Shown: positions 45,300-56,224 of the stretch, piece by piece
Layout: the number at the start of each line of letters is the position of its first letter
How positions within the stretch are numbered: the first letter of the stretch is position 1
DNA from: Plumapathes pennacea
Lineage: Eukaryota > Cnidaria > Anthozoa > Antipatharia > Myriopathidae
DNA length: 64,000 nt
Assembly: GCA_964036295.1 (NCBI GenBank)
Contig: OZ038465.1
Location: 24,896,870-24,960,869, forward strand
Direction of reading: 5' to 3'
Program-made: the position numbers and the translations under genes
The notes under the pieces: model-generated
The model's input: only the letters and a program-made list of their open reading frames with translations
The model's database searches: none
Told to the model about the DNA's origin: nothing

Positions 45300-46035
45300 T
45301 GAAACCGCACCGGGAAGGCCGATGACAACTGAGTCCCTCGTTATGGCATTTTCTACGAAGCAATTGTGAGATATGGGGACAATCCCGTTAAAAATGTGCA
45401 GCTTGAACATTGGTCAAACAATTTTTGTTGCAGGAAGTCAGCCTCAGACCAGAAAAAGACGAAAACACATACACACAGTACAGGGAGCAGCAGAGAGTGA
45501 TGTAAAGCAGGTGAAACAGAGATTTTTCCAGTTGTTACCGCTCACGTCAATCTCCTAATATATCATGGTACAATTTTAGACGCGCTGCATTCTTCCAGGT
45601 AACGAAGTAGTCAAGTGTACTAAACTATAACACATAATTGCTACATGAGAATACGTGAGAGCAACTTCTTTTTGCCTTGGTTGCACGCTCAACTTGAATA
45701 AAGAAGAGACTGAAGGTGTTTTCTTCATTCGCAGTGAAACAGGTCATGTTTGCAATCAATCTATCGACAAATTGGACGAGCGACTTGCCAAAAGAATGCT
45801 TGAAATACAGTGAAAGTAAACCTTGTTCGGATCTATTTCCAATGACGTTGTCTCGGACATCCGCGTCCTCTCACAACAGTCAATCTGTGTGGGTGTCACT
45901 TGTTAATACTTTCTCCCAGCCTCTGGACAATGAACTGTGATAGGCCTTAACCTACAACGGAGAAACAGTAAGTCACATATACAATATTTTTCGAAATACC
46001 CCCTAAAAGACACATTCATACAAACCAAGAATACA
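45300..46035. other. No confident gene; exon-like block at 45435-45510
   Basis: TTTTTGTTGCAG at 45423-45434 followed by an open block to GCAG|GTGAAA at about 45510 has the form of a short exon, and another acceptor-like TTCATTCGCAG is at about 45735. I recognise no domain in the translations. Confidence 0.3.
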
Positions 46036-46230
46036 AAATCTGGGGACGGATTGGCTATGTTTAAAACCAGGAAACGGGAACCCAGGAATCGGGAACCTGG
46101 AACCGGGAATCTATAAACCGGGAAATGGGAATCTGGGAACCGGGAACGTGGAAACGGGAATCGGGCATCTGGGAAAGGGAAACTGGGAACCAGGTGGGAA
46201 AAAGGAACTTGGAAAGGGAAACGCAGAAAT
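46036..46230 (+). repeat. GGGAACCxGGAA minisatellite, left arm of an inverted pair
   Basis: Degenerate short units (GGGAACC, GGGAATC, GGAAACG). With the flanking GGACGGATTGGCTATGTTTA it is matched in reverse complement at 50170-50310. Confidence 0.85.
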
Positions 46231-46309
46231 TGGAAACAAAACAAATTACAAACTTTTATTGAACGGAAAGGGGAGTTGACAGGCCTACACGACTCCAAAC
46301 ATGATTAAT

Positions 46310-46780
46310 TTGTGTAAATTAGTTTTTCGAGCCTTTATAGATTTGCTCTCACGAGCATGTCCTTTAGAGATATTCCTCTCTTTAAGGATATAATCGGAGG
46401 TTCTGTAAATATCTTGTTCAGCAAGGGTTGGTTTTGTGTCAAATGCCAGTGCTTCAGTAGAATTTCTTTGAGGTTGTGCACTAACGGTTTGTCTTGCATA
46501 ACGAACGGCAATACTTTTTTTTTTCGTTCTAAATTTAGGTTTAAGGACCGACTGCCTTTTCTCAAACTTTACAGCCGAGATAATTTTCTCGATTAGATGT
46601 TTAGGATAACCTCTTGATTTTAGGCGTGATTTCAAGTTTGTGACATTTCTTTCAAATGTTGATTTCGAAGAATTTGTCCGTAGGAGTCGAAAGGTTTACC
46701 TTTTGTAACGCCTGGTGAGTGGCAAGAGTATGAGTATAAGTTTATTGAAATGTTTCATTTAGTTGATTGCGAACATCAAT
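46310..46780 (-). pseudogene. Penelope-like element, C-terminal fragment
   Basis: Two overlapping minus-strand frames together show LKSRLKSRGYPKHLIEK, VKFEKRQS, NLKEILLKHWHL, then EPPIISLKRG and SLKDMLVRANL. I recognise this as the linker downstream of the reverse transcriptase in Penelope-like elements. A frameshift near 46560 splits it. Upstream remnants (CHSPGV-like, NETFQ-like) continue to about 46780, where a hairpin element begins. The GIY-YIG endonuclease is not seen. Confidence 0.75.
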
Positions 46781-46910
46781 AGAGTTATGGATGCACGCGG
46801 GAAGTTGAGAGAGCACGAGAGAAGCGTAAGAGTTGCTCGAAGCGTAGACGAGAGCAACTCTAGCTTCACGAGTGCTCTCCTAACTTCCCAAGTGAATCCA
46901 TAACTCGATA
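46779..46910. repeat. Hairpin MITE at the Penelope break
   Basis: AGAGTTATGGATGCACGCGG at the left pairs with ATCCATAACTC at the right, with inner GGGAAGTTGAGAGAGCAC / GTGCTCTCCTAACTTCCC. It interrupts the Penelope-like sequence. Confidence 0.8.
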
Positions 46911-46914
46911 GACG

Positions 46915-47858
46915 CACAGCTAAAAGCATGAACCAATTCTTTTATAACATAGGCACATGAGCGAAAAACAAATTTTCATTTCTGATTGAATGCAAAGTTC
47001 TCTTTCGACGCGCAAAAGGAAAAGCAAACTCTCTCATCGGCTGATTGAAAACACGCCACAGCTTACTAACATTTCTGTCATCTAGAAGTTGATGAGAGTC
47101 GATGAAAAAGATGTCGTTTAATCGACGAAAACACTGAAATTACTGTTAACCTGGCGTGGTGAAAGCCAGCAGCCTGCGGTGACTTTAGAATTTGTGACGA
47201 TGTGATTGTTTTGAACGGTACAATTGAAGATGAACCCAGGAAATTCAAGTCGCCGCTTCAAAACAACGTGAGATTCACCTTGAACTATGGCAGACAATGC
47301 GGGTCTGGAAAAGCAAAGAGATCCGTCAAAGATGTAAATAATCACCATGAACGGAAGAGATAGAAATGTTTGCCGAGCGGACTTGTTTGTTTTTCGAGCA
47401 GCCAGCAAACTGTACTGTAAACACTGCAAGTATGGCGGCTTTCAGAATGAATGAAACTCGTTTCATTTCAAAAACATTGAAGGCTTGACAGATATTTATC
47501 TTTGCTGTGATGGATTTCATTGTCCATGAGAATTAAGCCGTCGAGAAATAAGTGAGTTTTGATTCATACAATTTTCTGTGCCGACCGTCGAAATCCAAAA
47601 TATTTCAGACTTGAATACTGATTTTCTTTGGGTGCGGTTGTGACTCCATGCAGTACAAAATTCTTCAGAAAAGTAAAGCTATTTTCTTCTGAGTTGTAAA
47701 GCGTCTGTTAATTTTTAAACGAGGAAAGCTAGAAAAAGTCGAAAGAAAACGACATTTGCTCACGTCATATTATTGAGCACGGGCGTGCACAATAAAGTTA
47801 TGGAGCACGCTCTTCGAAAATCAAAACGTGGCTTATATCGTGACTATGTTATAATTAA
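46915..47858. other. No gene recognised
   Basis: A minus-strand frame near 47326-47520 starts with a hydrophobic stretch, but the opposite strand has a promoter-like AAGTATGGCGGCTTTC and neither is supported as a gene. Confidence 0.4.
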
Positions 47859-48040
47859 TAAATTTCCACTGGTTTGCCGTGGTGTGGACTCTTATTTACC
47901 ACGATTTACGTCATCACATGGTCAAAATGTTGTGGACTCACGAGGCGCTTCGCCGAGTGAGTCCGCAACTAATATTGACCATGTGATGACGTAAATCGTG
48001 GTAATAAGAGTCCACACCACGGCAAACCAGTGGAAATTTG
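47859..48040. repeat. 182 bp palindrome
   Basis: AAATTTCCACTGGTTTGCCG on the left and CGGCAAACCAGTGGAAATTT on the right are exact complements, and the arms continue through GTGGTGTGGACTCTTATT and ACGATTTACGTCATCACATG. The loop contains CGAGGCGCTTCGCCGAG. Confidence 0.93.
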
Positions 48041-48366
48041 TTTTCTACCACAATAATTAGAAATATACAACAAAGTTTCGTTGTATTTCGTCGCAAAACG
48101 TGACAGATAAAAAGAGCAAGCATTGTCTATAACTTTCTCGCAATCTGATTGGTTTATTTTTTGAAGTGCCTGAAATAGGCGTTTCTGATTGGTCATTATA
48201 ACAATAGCTTGAAAACTAACTTGGCGAGTTCAAAAGTTCTCGAAACGTGCACAAATGTTCAAACAACATTGCCGTTATTTGGGGGCAGAATATACACATT
48301 AGCATTTGCAATAGTGCAGTCACGGAATAATCCACTCGGGAAGGACATAGCGCTGGTGTTTGAAGC

Positions 48367-49828
48367 TCAAAGATGAACTGTGTTAGTTGAAGACGAACCC
48401 GAAGATGTCGCTGGAACAACTGCAGTTGAAGTCGGTGCTCGACCAACTAGTGCATCGGAGAGGATGTTTGAGCAGTTCTTTAGTTGTTGAGCCGATGGTC
48501 TTGAGTTATAGCTTGCAATACTCTGTTCGTTGGCGTGACCAGAGATCGACATTATGTGGCGAGAAGGCACTTCGGCGTTGGACCAAACTGTGATGGCCGT
48601 CGCTCTAACACAGTGATTTGTGTAGATTTGTGAAAGGCCAGCGCCGAGCGAGATTTCTTTCATCATTTTCGACAGCGTGTTGACTCCCAGAGGGCTGTTG
48701 TCGTACCACACTGGATCTGATTCATTGGCTTTTGGCTTGGGTCGCTGGAAAAAGGCTGGCTGGTTTGGGTTCAGCTTTTGCACATACTTCTGAAGACACC
48801 TGTAGGAGTCATCAATCTGACCCGTCGAGTAGAGCCGGGTCTGCTTTTCGTGGCTCGTTTTCTCAGATATTCCTCCCTGGTGGTTCTTGGTCTGGACATT
48901 GTGGGTCATTTCGGCGTAATTCTGGCCGTCTGCGTCGGTTAGAAACCTGAAACTATCCCGGCGAAGTTGCCTTTGACCTTCACAGCCGCGCCGGCACCAG
49001 AACAGTGTAACGATAAACCACACACGGCGAAGGAGACCCGCGGCATCGCTGCAGCTTAAGAATGGGCTGTTTTTCAGCTTCTCGATATCCTCTGGTTGGA
49101 TGACTGCCTTGTGTTGCACGTTTTCTTTACCTTGCCTGCGGTTGAGCTTGAGTTTGCACCCAAGCATTTTGTTGGACCGGGCGAACAAGGGATTCTTGGT
49201 GATTTTCACCTCCCGGTTGTTGGCGGCGAGATATCTCTCAACTGCATTTCTGAAACCAAGCAGCGACGACCTGCCGTATTCTTCACCCTTCTTGGTCCTA
49301 GCCTCGGCGTAAAATCTCCGAAGAACATTGTCCATGTCTTCGTACCTCATTGTCAATAAGTTGCTGGGTAGCTCGCGGTCACGGCACCATTCTGCAATGT
49401 AAAAAACAGCAGAACTTTGTAAGTACAGCTTTAAAAATATATTAACCACGACATATTTAATAAATATGCTTACCTTCGATTGTGTTGACTATCCACTTTG
49501 TATTCTTCTTTGTTCCCTTTGCCTCAGCGCTGCTAATTATCGCCGTCAGGTCCTCATCGGTTAACAATGCAAAGCGAGTGTTTTCCGACACTAATTTGTT
49601 AGTCTCGACCAGGCTTTCGGTTTGGGTTTTCTCTGCCATCTCAGCGTGTTCAATTAATTCGTCATCCGTTGTGTCAAAGCTGTCGAAATCTGCTAAGACG
49701 TTTATACCGAGTTCAAAAGTCGGGAAGCACTCAAAATTATCCATGTTAAAATTATTAAAAGGAAGCCTCTGAAACATGAATGCTGGCGACACGAATGTTG
49801 GCGTCAGCATCGTTGTCTGGACTCTCAT
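48367..49828 (-). CDS. Crypton-like tyrosine recombinase, two exons
   Basis: Exon 1 (49474-49828 or a later ATG, for example 49744) ends TIEG at a GTAAGC donor. Exon 2 (48367-49391) starts after TTTTTTACATTGCAG; both junctions are phase 1, so the joined frame is open. The protein carries an N-terminal helical region (SENTRFALLTDEDL, TKKNTKW) and a C-terminal phage-integrase-like domain. Candidate catalytic residues are present in order: the Arg pair in CRRGCEGQ, H-x-x-R in NHCVRAT, His in SGHANEQ and the Tyr nucleophile in SIASYNS. This is the DUF3504/Crypton-derived family, found as DNA transposons and in domesticated host genes. A Ser/Thr-rich tail ends the protein. No stops or frameshifts were seen. 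It lies inside the interrupted Penelope-like element, which favours a mobile origin. Confidence 0.85.
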
Positions 49829-49894
49829 TTACCACGGTAAATCGACCAATCAGAGAGCGAGAAACTAGTGTGTTGTGGTAGAATGATTGATCGA

Positions 49895-50170
49895 TGAAAC
49901 GTTCGCCTTTGTAAATGATTGTGTCCAGAAATGTTGAATTTTTTTCTGAGATTTCAGCCGAAAATTGTTTTTCTATGGACGCCATGTAAATGTTGACTAA
50001 TGCAACTGATATTTTTGTGCCTATAACGGTTCTGTGAGTCTGTAGGTAAGTCTTCCCAATAAACTGAAATACATTTTCCATTAAGACTAGTCTAAGCATC
50101 TCTCTGAGAAAATGGGACGGGATGGGAGGGTTGTTTTTGTAAAATTTCTCGTATGCATAACACACTGTAA
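49895..50170 (-). pseudogene. Penelope-like reverse transcriptase fragment
   Basis: The minus strand reads YEKFYKNNPPIPSHFLREML, then LMENVFQF, GKTYLQTH, GTKISVALVNIYMASIE and KNSTFLDTIIYKGERF. The LQ-x-x-GT-x-x-A-x-x-NI pattern is characteristic of Penelope-like reverse transcriptases. The catalytic YxDD segment, expected after the NIYMA block, is deleted: the sequence jumps to the FLDTIIYKGE block. The coding match stops at KGERF (about 49895), and the downstream part resumes at about 46780. Confidence 0.78.
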
Positions 50171-50310
50171 CGGTAACGGTTCTCAAGTTCCCGGTTCCCC
50201 GTTCCCGGTTTCCAGGTTCCAGGTTCCAGGTTCCCGTTCCCAATCCCCAGGTTTCCAGGTTCACAGCTTCCCGGTTCCAGGTCTTAAAAATAGCCGGACG
50301 GATTTTGGTG
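50170..50310 (-). repeat. GGTTCCC minisatellite, right arm of the inverted pair
   Basis: Reverse-complement counterpart of 46036-46230, including the outer TTAAAAATAGCCGGACGGAT. The two arms bracket the Penelope-like remnants. Confidence 0.85.
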
Positions 50311-50437
50311 TGTAACAGTTTTAAAGCAGCATATGTATGCCAAGGCTTTCAGGGTGAGTACAGTTTTTGACTGCGTCGGTGTGGTGAAACACGTCTGACA
50401 AATCGACCAAAGGCCGATGAGTAAAAACTGAACGCCG

Positions 50438-50635
50438 TTAACCCTTTCACTCCCAAGAGTGATCAACTTTGTTTTTCTCATTCAGTTTCTCACCAGAAAT
50501 ATATCATAGAGTAAGGAGAACTTGGCTTTTGATACCTTGCTCAGATGATAGCTGATTAAACTATCAATTATCACTACATCTCTCATACATTCTCCTCTTG
50601 AGAATCTGCATTTTGAACTTGGGAGTGAAAAGGTT
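50438..50635. mobile_element. TTAACCC-type MITE (copy 7)
   Basis: Starts TTAACCCTTTCACTCCCAAG, the best match to the family consensus, and ends CTTGGGAGTGAAAAGG. Confidence 0.88.
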
Positions 50636-50637
50636 CA

Positions 50638-51191
50638 GGCCCGTTTCCATAGGCAAGTTTTTACAAATCGCATGTGCAAACTACCTGCGCCAAGAAATTG
50701 CCGCGGTTTCGAACCAGCTCGAATTTAGCGTACCCCCATATTAGCCTTCCACCCCCACCCCCACCCCCACGGTTGGTTTGTCGCGAAAAACACGGCGGAT
50801 GAACAGGCAAAATCAAAGAAAACCTTTCACTGCAAGCTGAACTGCTCACACAGAGTAATGAAACTAAAGTGAACACTGAAAACGAGGAATTTCTCATACG
50901 CCACTGCAAAGAGAAAGAATCCACGGATTAATCCATTTCTCCCCGCCTTCGTCGTTTTATTTGGCGGCGAAGACTACAGCAAGCAGTGCTTAATTTCACT
51001 CTTCCCCCGTTCGACCTTCCATGTCTGTGTGGCAAAAGTAATTGTTCGTGATAGAAGTGCGATGCACTCTGCCTCGGTGTCTGTGCATACTGTAAAATCG
51101 CAACCAAATCGCCGCCAGTTTTCACGCGCGATTTGAAATCGCTTGAAAATCGCCGCTGAAATCGCATCAAAAATCGCCTGTGTAACGGGCC
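50638..51191. mobile_element. 554 bp TIR element with GGCCCGTTTCCATAGGC ends
   Basis: GGCCCGTTTCCATAGGCAAG at the left matches the reverse complement of the right end (GGCCCGTTACACAGGCGATT). A C/A-rich tract (CACCCCCA) is at 50750-50770. It is sandwiched between two TTAACCC-type copies. Confidence 0.75.
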
Positions 51192-51192
51192 T

Positions 51193-51400
51193 TTAACCTT
51201 TCACTTCCAAGAATGATCAGCTCCAATTTTCTCCTTCAGTTTCTCACCCAAAATACATCATAGAGTAAAGAGAACTTGGCTTTTCATACCTTGCTCAGGT
51301 GAAAGCTGATTAAACTTTCAATTCTCACTACATCACTCATACATTTTCTTCTTACAAGGTTGTGAGAATCTGCATTTTGAGCTTGGGGGTGAAAGGGTTG
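51193..51400. mobile_element. TTAACCC-type MITE (copy 8)
   Basis: Starts TTAACCTTTCACTTCCAAGA and ends GAGCTTGGGGGTGAAAGGGTT. Confidence 0.85.
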
Positions 51401-51493
51401 AAGGAACCATGAGATGCGCATTTTAAATGTCCCGATTATCTCCGCTCTTCTACTTTAACGATTTTGCTGAATTTAAATTAGGTTATGTATTAA

Positions 51494-53077
51494 AGGGGTA
51501 CTTTGACCAAAATCGGACCACTTTGAAATACTATTTTAACCACTTTAAATGAAAGTGTATGGTATGAATAGCAAAATGTCCCAAAAACTTTTTTTTCAGA
51601 TGTAAGACTCCCGAGATATATTAATTCAAAGGAGGCGAAAAGATTCAGCCGAGAAGTAAATTTTGGAACGTGGTAAGACCATTATTAATGTCGCTTGAGA
51701 ACTCGGAAATTTACGAAGACGGTAGCGCTCAAATTACTGCAAAATCAACATGAACTTTTCGATTCTGTCAAAACATTTCAATTCTATTAAAACATCGAAG
51801 AACTAGCGGCGTACGTCGAGCAAGTCACGGTCGAAGAAGAAGCCGAATTCAAGAAAAGATTCAGCCGAGAAGTAAATTTTGGAACGTGGTAAGACCATTA
51901 TTAATTTTAACACACTTCAGAACTCGGAAAATTTACGAAGTCAGTAGCACACAAACTACTGCAAAATCAACATGAACTTTTCGATTCTATCAAATTATTG
52001 AAGGATCTAGTAAATGCATGGGTTTTAATGTAAAGTGAAATTCATAGATCGTATACAATGCCACTATTTTGAATAAATACAATTACGTTGATTTGACATG
52101 CCGACTGTTGTGTGATTCCGCCCGGCGTTGTGTCTATATGAAAAGCCGCCGTCTAGCTAACTTGACCGTTTTATTAAGCTACAACAATCACACTGAAACA
52201 CCGCCTTTTTGTATTCACTAACGCTTGTAATAGTATGGTTTTTAGTTGCATCAGTCCGAAAAATGCTTCAAATTTACTCGAATGGACTCATAACAAGTTG
52301 TCACGCCGCCACAGCGTGCGATGTGCGATGAAAACGAAAGTCCAGTTCTTGCAATTTCTGCTAAACGAAACATCTAAGAAAGCAGTTTGATGACAGTTTG
52401 CAAATTGTGGGACTCTTAAACTGCTCAAACTTCGAAAAAATTCCCTCGTCAAGACTTACGACGATCTCTTGCACTTTCGCCTCGATCTTTAGTTGCTCTC
52501 CAAATTGTGGGGACTGATCCTGGAATCAGTCTGCAGGATAAAACCTTCTTGGTGGAGCCTTGAAAAACAGCTCTCTTCGAAATGCTTTGAGCAGACAGAG
52601 AAGCGATCGCCAGGATTGAAGTTCTTGCGATGAAGTAGCACAAACCGTTCTTCCACATCGCGCACAGCGCTTTATTGTTGAGCGAAATGTGAAGGGAAAT
52701 GCCCTCTTTCGGGTTGGACTTGCTGTCGCAGCCCTGCACTACACACCTACCTGGCATGTTGTGCAGTTTTGTTTGAAAATTCCAAATTCTACTTCGATTT
52801 CAATCAAGAGTTACACGTGCTCTTCTGCAAAACTTCATACTTCCCTCATAGTTGTGATACTTTGCGTTGGTAAGATGACGTCACGCCGGTCTCTCCAATC
52901 CCCACTCGGAATTATCGATTTATTCACGGCTCAAGAAAAACAGAGGTCAAAAAGTGGCACTTCCAAAAATAATTCCGACAAACGGTTTGGTAGGATTGTT
53001 AGTGGTGTGCTAAAGATTGTTTTTGACTGTTTTTGATTGAATTTAAGTGATGGTCCGATTTTGGTCAAAGTACCCCT
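51494..53077 (-). mobile_element. 1584 bp TTAA transposon with a THAP exon
   Basis: The left end AGGGGTACTTTGACCAAAAT has an exact 27 bp reverse complement at the right end, and TTAA flanks both sides (51490-51493 and 53078-53081). Inside are two direct ~135 bp copies of the AAAGATTCAGCCGAGAAGTA block (about 51638-51772 and 51857-51995) and a THAP-domain exon on the minus strand. TTAA targeting with a THAP domain suggests the Kolobok group; no DDE core is present, so it is non-autonomous. Confidence 0.9.
52460..52757 (-). pseudogene. THAP-domain first exon with two offsetting frameshifts
   Basis: From the ATG at 52757: MPGRCVVQGCDSKSNPKEG, with the first cysteine pair, then the MWK tryptophan. 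Near 52650 the frame shifts, and the next frame gives RFVLLHRKNFNPGDRFSVCS, then KHFEE, the third cysteine and the histidine. It shifts back before LIPGSVPTIW, the usual end of a THAP domain. A good donor (GTAAGT) follows at 52459. Every C2CH ligand is therefore present but split over two frames, either by two indels of about one base or by assembly errors. Confidence 0.85.
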
Positions 53078-53579
53078 TTAAATCAATGTAAGCTGATTCC
53101 AGAAATTTAACAAAAATATACCATCAAAATTGTTCACTGGGTGCAATTTTGTTCAAAAAGTGCTGTCCCCTTAAGCTATAATATCCCTAAAAATGTTATT
53201 ACCCAGTTAAATCGAATTCTAATATATTATTGTTCAATGATAGCTACAACTTTACTCAAAGTATTACAGGAATCGCGTTAAGAGTAATTGTCAGAGAAAA
53301 CCGGGCAGGGCCAAAAAAATTGGGGTCGGCCAATTCCCATATTTTTTTTAGCGTTTGATGTCTAACGGATATGACTACGAATGGCGCTATTTGCAGGATT
53401 TTCTGACTTTTCATTCCAGAGGTTGACCACCCCCGTTGTTTTCGCCGTGTGGAGGCCAGAAAACCGCTGAAATTTACGTCAAGTTTGATGTGCTAAAACC
53501 TGTACTTCCCGATGCATTAAGTCAATGAATTTTTTTCTGCTCTTTACATACGTCTTAGTGGTTATGATGATGGTTTTAA

Positions 53580-55111
53580 GGTGGCTCCATAGGGTATTTC
53601 CCTGCACTTGCTTGTGTTTAGTTTTTGACACAAAAACCGTCATATTTTCATTTCATTATATTCTTTCTTGATCAAATTTGCAGGGTAGATGTTTCGAAAG
53701 GTCTGTTGCTTACACGTCTTACTTTTGTCACTCTACTATGGTTACTATGGAAACAATACGTCCTTGAAATAAAGTTCTTCCACCCCATTTTCAAACTTTC
53801 TGCTCTATTTTCTGGAGTTTTCTTCGGTGAATTTTTCTGAAACTTTCAGTATGTTTAGAAATCTGTATAAGGTAAACATAACTATGAAAAAAGTTGGGGT
53901 TAGAGTAGCAGATTTCGAGCTAATTGGCAATTTATGTTTTTTGCAAATAAAAAAAATTGTGCTCCATAAATTTCCATTAAAATCAAATATTAAAAAACCG
54001 GATATAATCTTCGTTTGCCTGCAAAATTTAAGACAGATTCACTGAAGGAAACTCGAGATAAATGCAGAGAAAAACTTGATATTTTACGTGCCTATTGCGC
54101 CATCAAATGCAAAATAATGACTCGACAAGATCGACAAGTGCGCATGCGTTAGCCGTAATTGTAAACACGAGGAGAAAGCGGCGATCGCACGCCAGCAAGT
54201 TTTCTTGGTGCGAAGCTAAAAGAAACACCATGCAATTCCAGAATTTCCGTCTTGAGAAGCTCGTACTGGATATGTCAGCCACGAATTATCCTGTGTGAAC
54301 TACTGCTGGCGAAGTCTCGAACAATTTGAGGGTGATAGCTGTTCAACAACTCAATCCTTTTCAATACAAAGCCGTGAAGACAGTTCGAAAGTTGCCAGTT
54401 CAAGCCGTCGAATGCTACTCCACTAGCTCCCAACAAGTTTGTTGGCAGTTGTGTCCCATCAAGTTCATTCATACTTATTCAATGCAGTTCGTGAATATTT
54501 AGTTTTGCGACTGCTCACCTGAGATAATATGCCACAGACTGACACGGGATAAAACTCTGCAGGCTAGTAGGATTTGCAAAGCTTCATAACAGCGCCAATA
54601 ACTTTTGTCTAAGTTTGCTTACTTCCAAGAATTGCTGTCAGTGTTGTGACTAGGCCGAATGTACTGGTTTGTCCATTCCAACTGATGATTGCCGAAATGA
54701 CCGTTCGAGCCGTGTTTGTGATGGCTGTTCATTTCAAAGTCAAACAGAATAAAATCTGAATTGTAGAACTTGTTTATCGTTTGTTGCTTGTTTAGAAATT
54801 GGCCTGACAGGATGTGCAGAAACAATACTTTCTAACTAATTCAATAGAGTTATATACATTCGAAGGTAAAGTGATAAAGATCGGCGATCAAGTAAAGCCG
54901 GCGTGTGCTTAGTTTGATTGAAAAAGGCTTGCAAGTTTGCAGTTTCTTCGTGACACGAAGAACTGTGCACGCATCTTAACTGTTTTTATTCCGAGTTTTT
55001 AGAATTTCCTGTTAAATTCAGATTTCCTCCAAAGAATTACGAAAGTCGGGTTATATCATTGTGATTTTGGTGCCCACGCGAAATTGCGTCTGAAAACCCT
55101 ATGGAGCCACC
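53580..55111 (-). mobile_element. 1532 bp TTAA element, GGTGGCTCCATAGGGT ends (copy 1)
   Basis: GGTGGCTCCATAGGGT and its exact reverse complement end the element, with TTAA on each side (53576-53579 and 55112-55115). It interrupts the left inverted arm of the 9.7 kb composite; the right arm (62690-62760) is continuous at the equivalent place. On the minus strand it holds the same exon-like blocks as copy 2. No transposase is recognised. Confidence 0.92.
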
Positions 55112-55119
55112 TTAAACTA

Positions 55120-56224
55120 TGTATTGGGATAAGTTGAATAGTTTTACACGGTAAAACATCTAACAAAGTTGTGAGGGACTGGTGACAAACCAAAATTCGG
55201 CAATTTTCAAAAAAACAATTTCTCAAAACCGCGACCTTATATTCTCAAAAAAAAAAAAAAAACCTATCCGAATAGCTTAACATATCCTTAATCGAAAATG
55301 GAAATGTATTGGTTGGCACAAGATACAGTTTTTATGTGACTGTCAGTTGAAATTGCCAAAAATCGGCACGGACGACATTTTACCGCTAAACTTTGTTGAC
55401 GTTTATTTGCCATAACTTGTCGGTATTTTTTGTCAAATTGAAGTTTTAGCTGGCGAAAATTATACTGCAATTTGATTTTCATGTAAAATTAATCTAGCTC
55501 TGTAAAATTTTATGACAGAAATTCAAGAATCTATAGTTAGAGGGGTGCCGTTTTCCGTGCAATTGTGATTTTACTTAGGTATGGATAACAATTCATTTAT
55601 AAGGTTCAAATACAGACTACGCTGGCCGCTTATTTGCTTAATTTGAGCTTAAAACATCCCCCGATCGAATTTGTTCTTTGCTCCTTCGAATTGATCTTCC
55701 GTCGCGCTCCGGTGATCAGTAACGCCAGACAGCATTAATAGCACAAAAGCGCTCACTTCAAACCCCATTCTCAGCGCCCAAAGTTCACCGAACCCTCACA
55801 AGTTAGGGCCCGGTCGCACTAGGAAGTTTAGTCGATAGTATCTCGGCAACGAGCGCAGTATGACGGTTTATTCAATTTTTGGTAGCAACTTGCTGACATA
55901 TATTTCTGGTGACAAGCGCTGTTTGAATTTCAAATGATGAAAATGTCGATGCTAATGTCGTTAAAGTTACGAGTGCGACCGAAGCCTTCACATCCAAATG
56001 CGCCAAATTTAACCGGCTTTTTTAATTGGCCGTTAAATTTAAACTCTGAGCATGCTCTTGCGAGTTTTGACCGAAATTCCTTCAGTTGTCTTAAGTACCG
56101 CAACAAATCCTTCCGCCAAACTCCGTAACAAAATCGTTCTCAATAGGTTTAAATTGCATACGTACGTGAAGCTTAGAGAATGTACTTTTATAATCTTAAA
56201 GTGAAAATGGGATCATTTTATTAC
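55120..56224. other. Inner left arm of the 9.7 kb composite, with a MITE
   Basis: 55116-55330 matches 62500-62690 in reverse complement. A 180 bp MITE at about 55805-55985 has GGCCCGGTCGCACTAGGAAG and a matching inverted right end (GAGTGCGACCGAAGCC). No coding sequence is recognised. Confidence 0.55.

Noticed and set aside
45373..45940. Two-exon gene suggested by acceptor/donor pairs
   Set aside because: Joining the blocks does not give a clean open frame and neither translation is recognisable; kept only as an exon-like note.
47326..47520. Small minus-strand protein with a lipoprotein-like signal sequence
   Set aside because: A bacterial-style lipobox makes no sense in this context; the opposite strand has a stronger start-like motif and there is no support for either.
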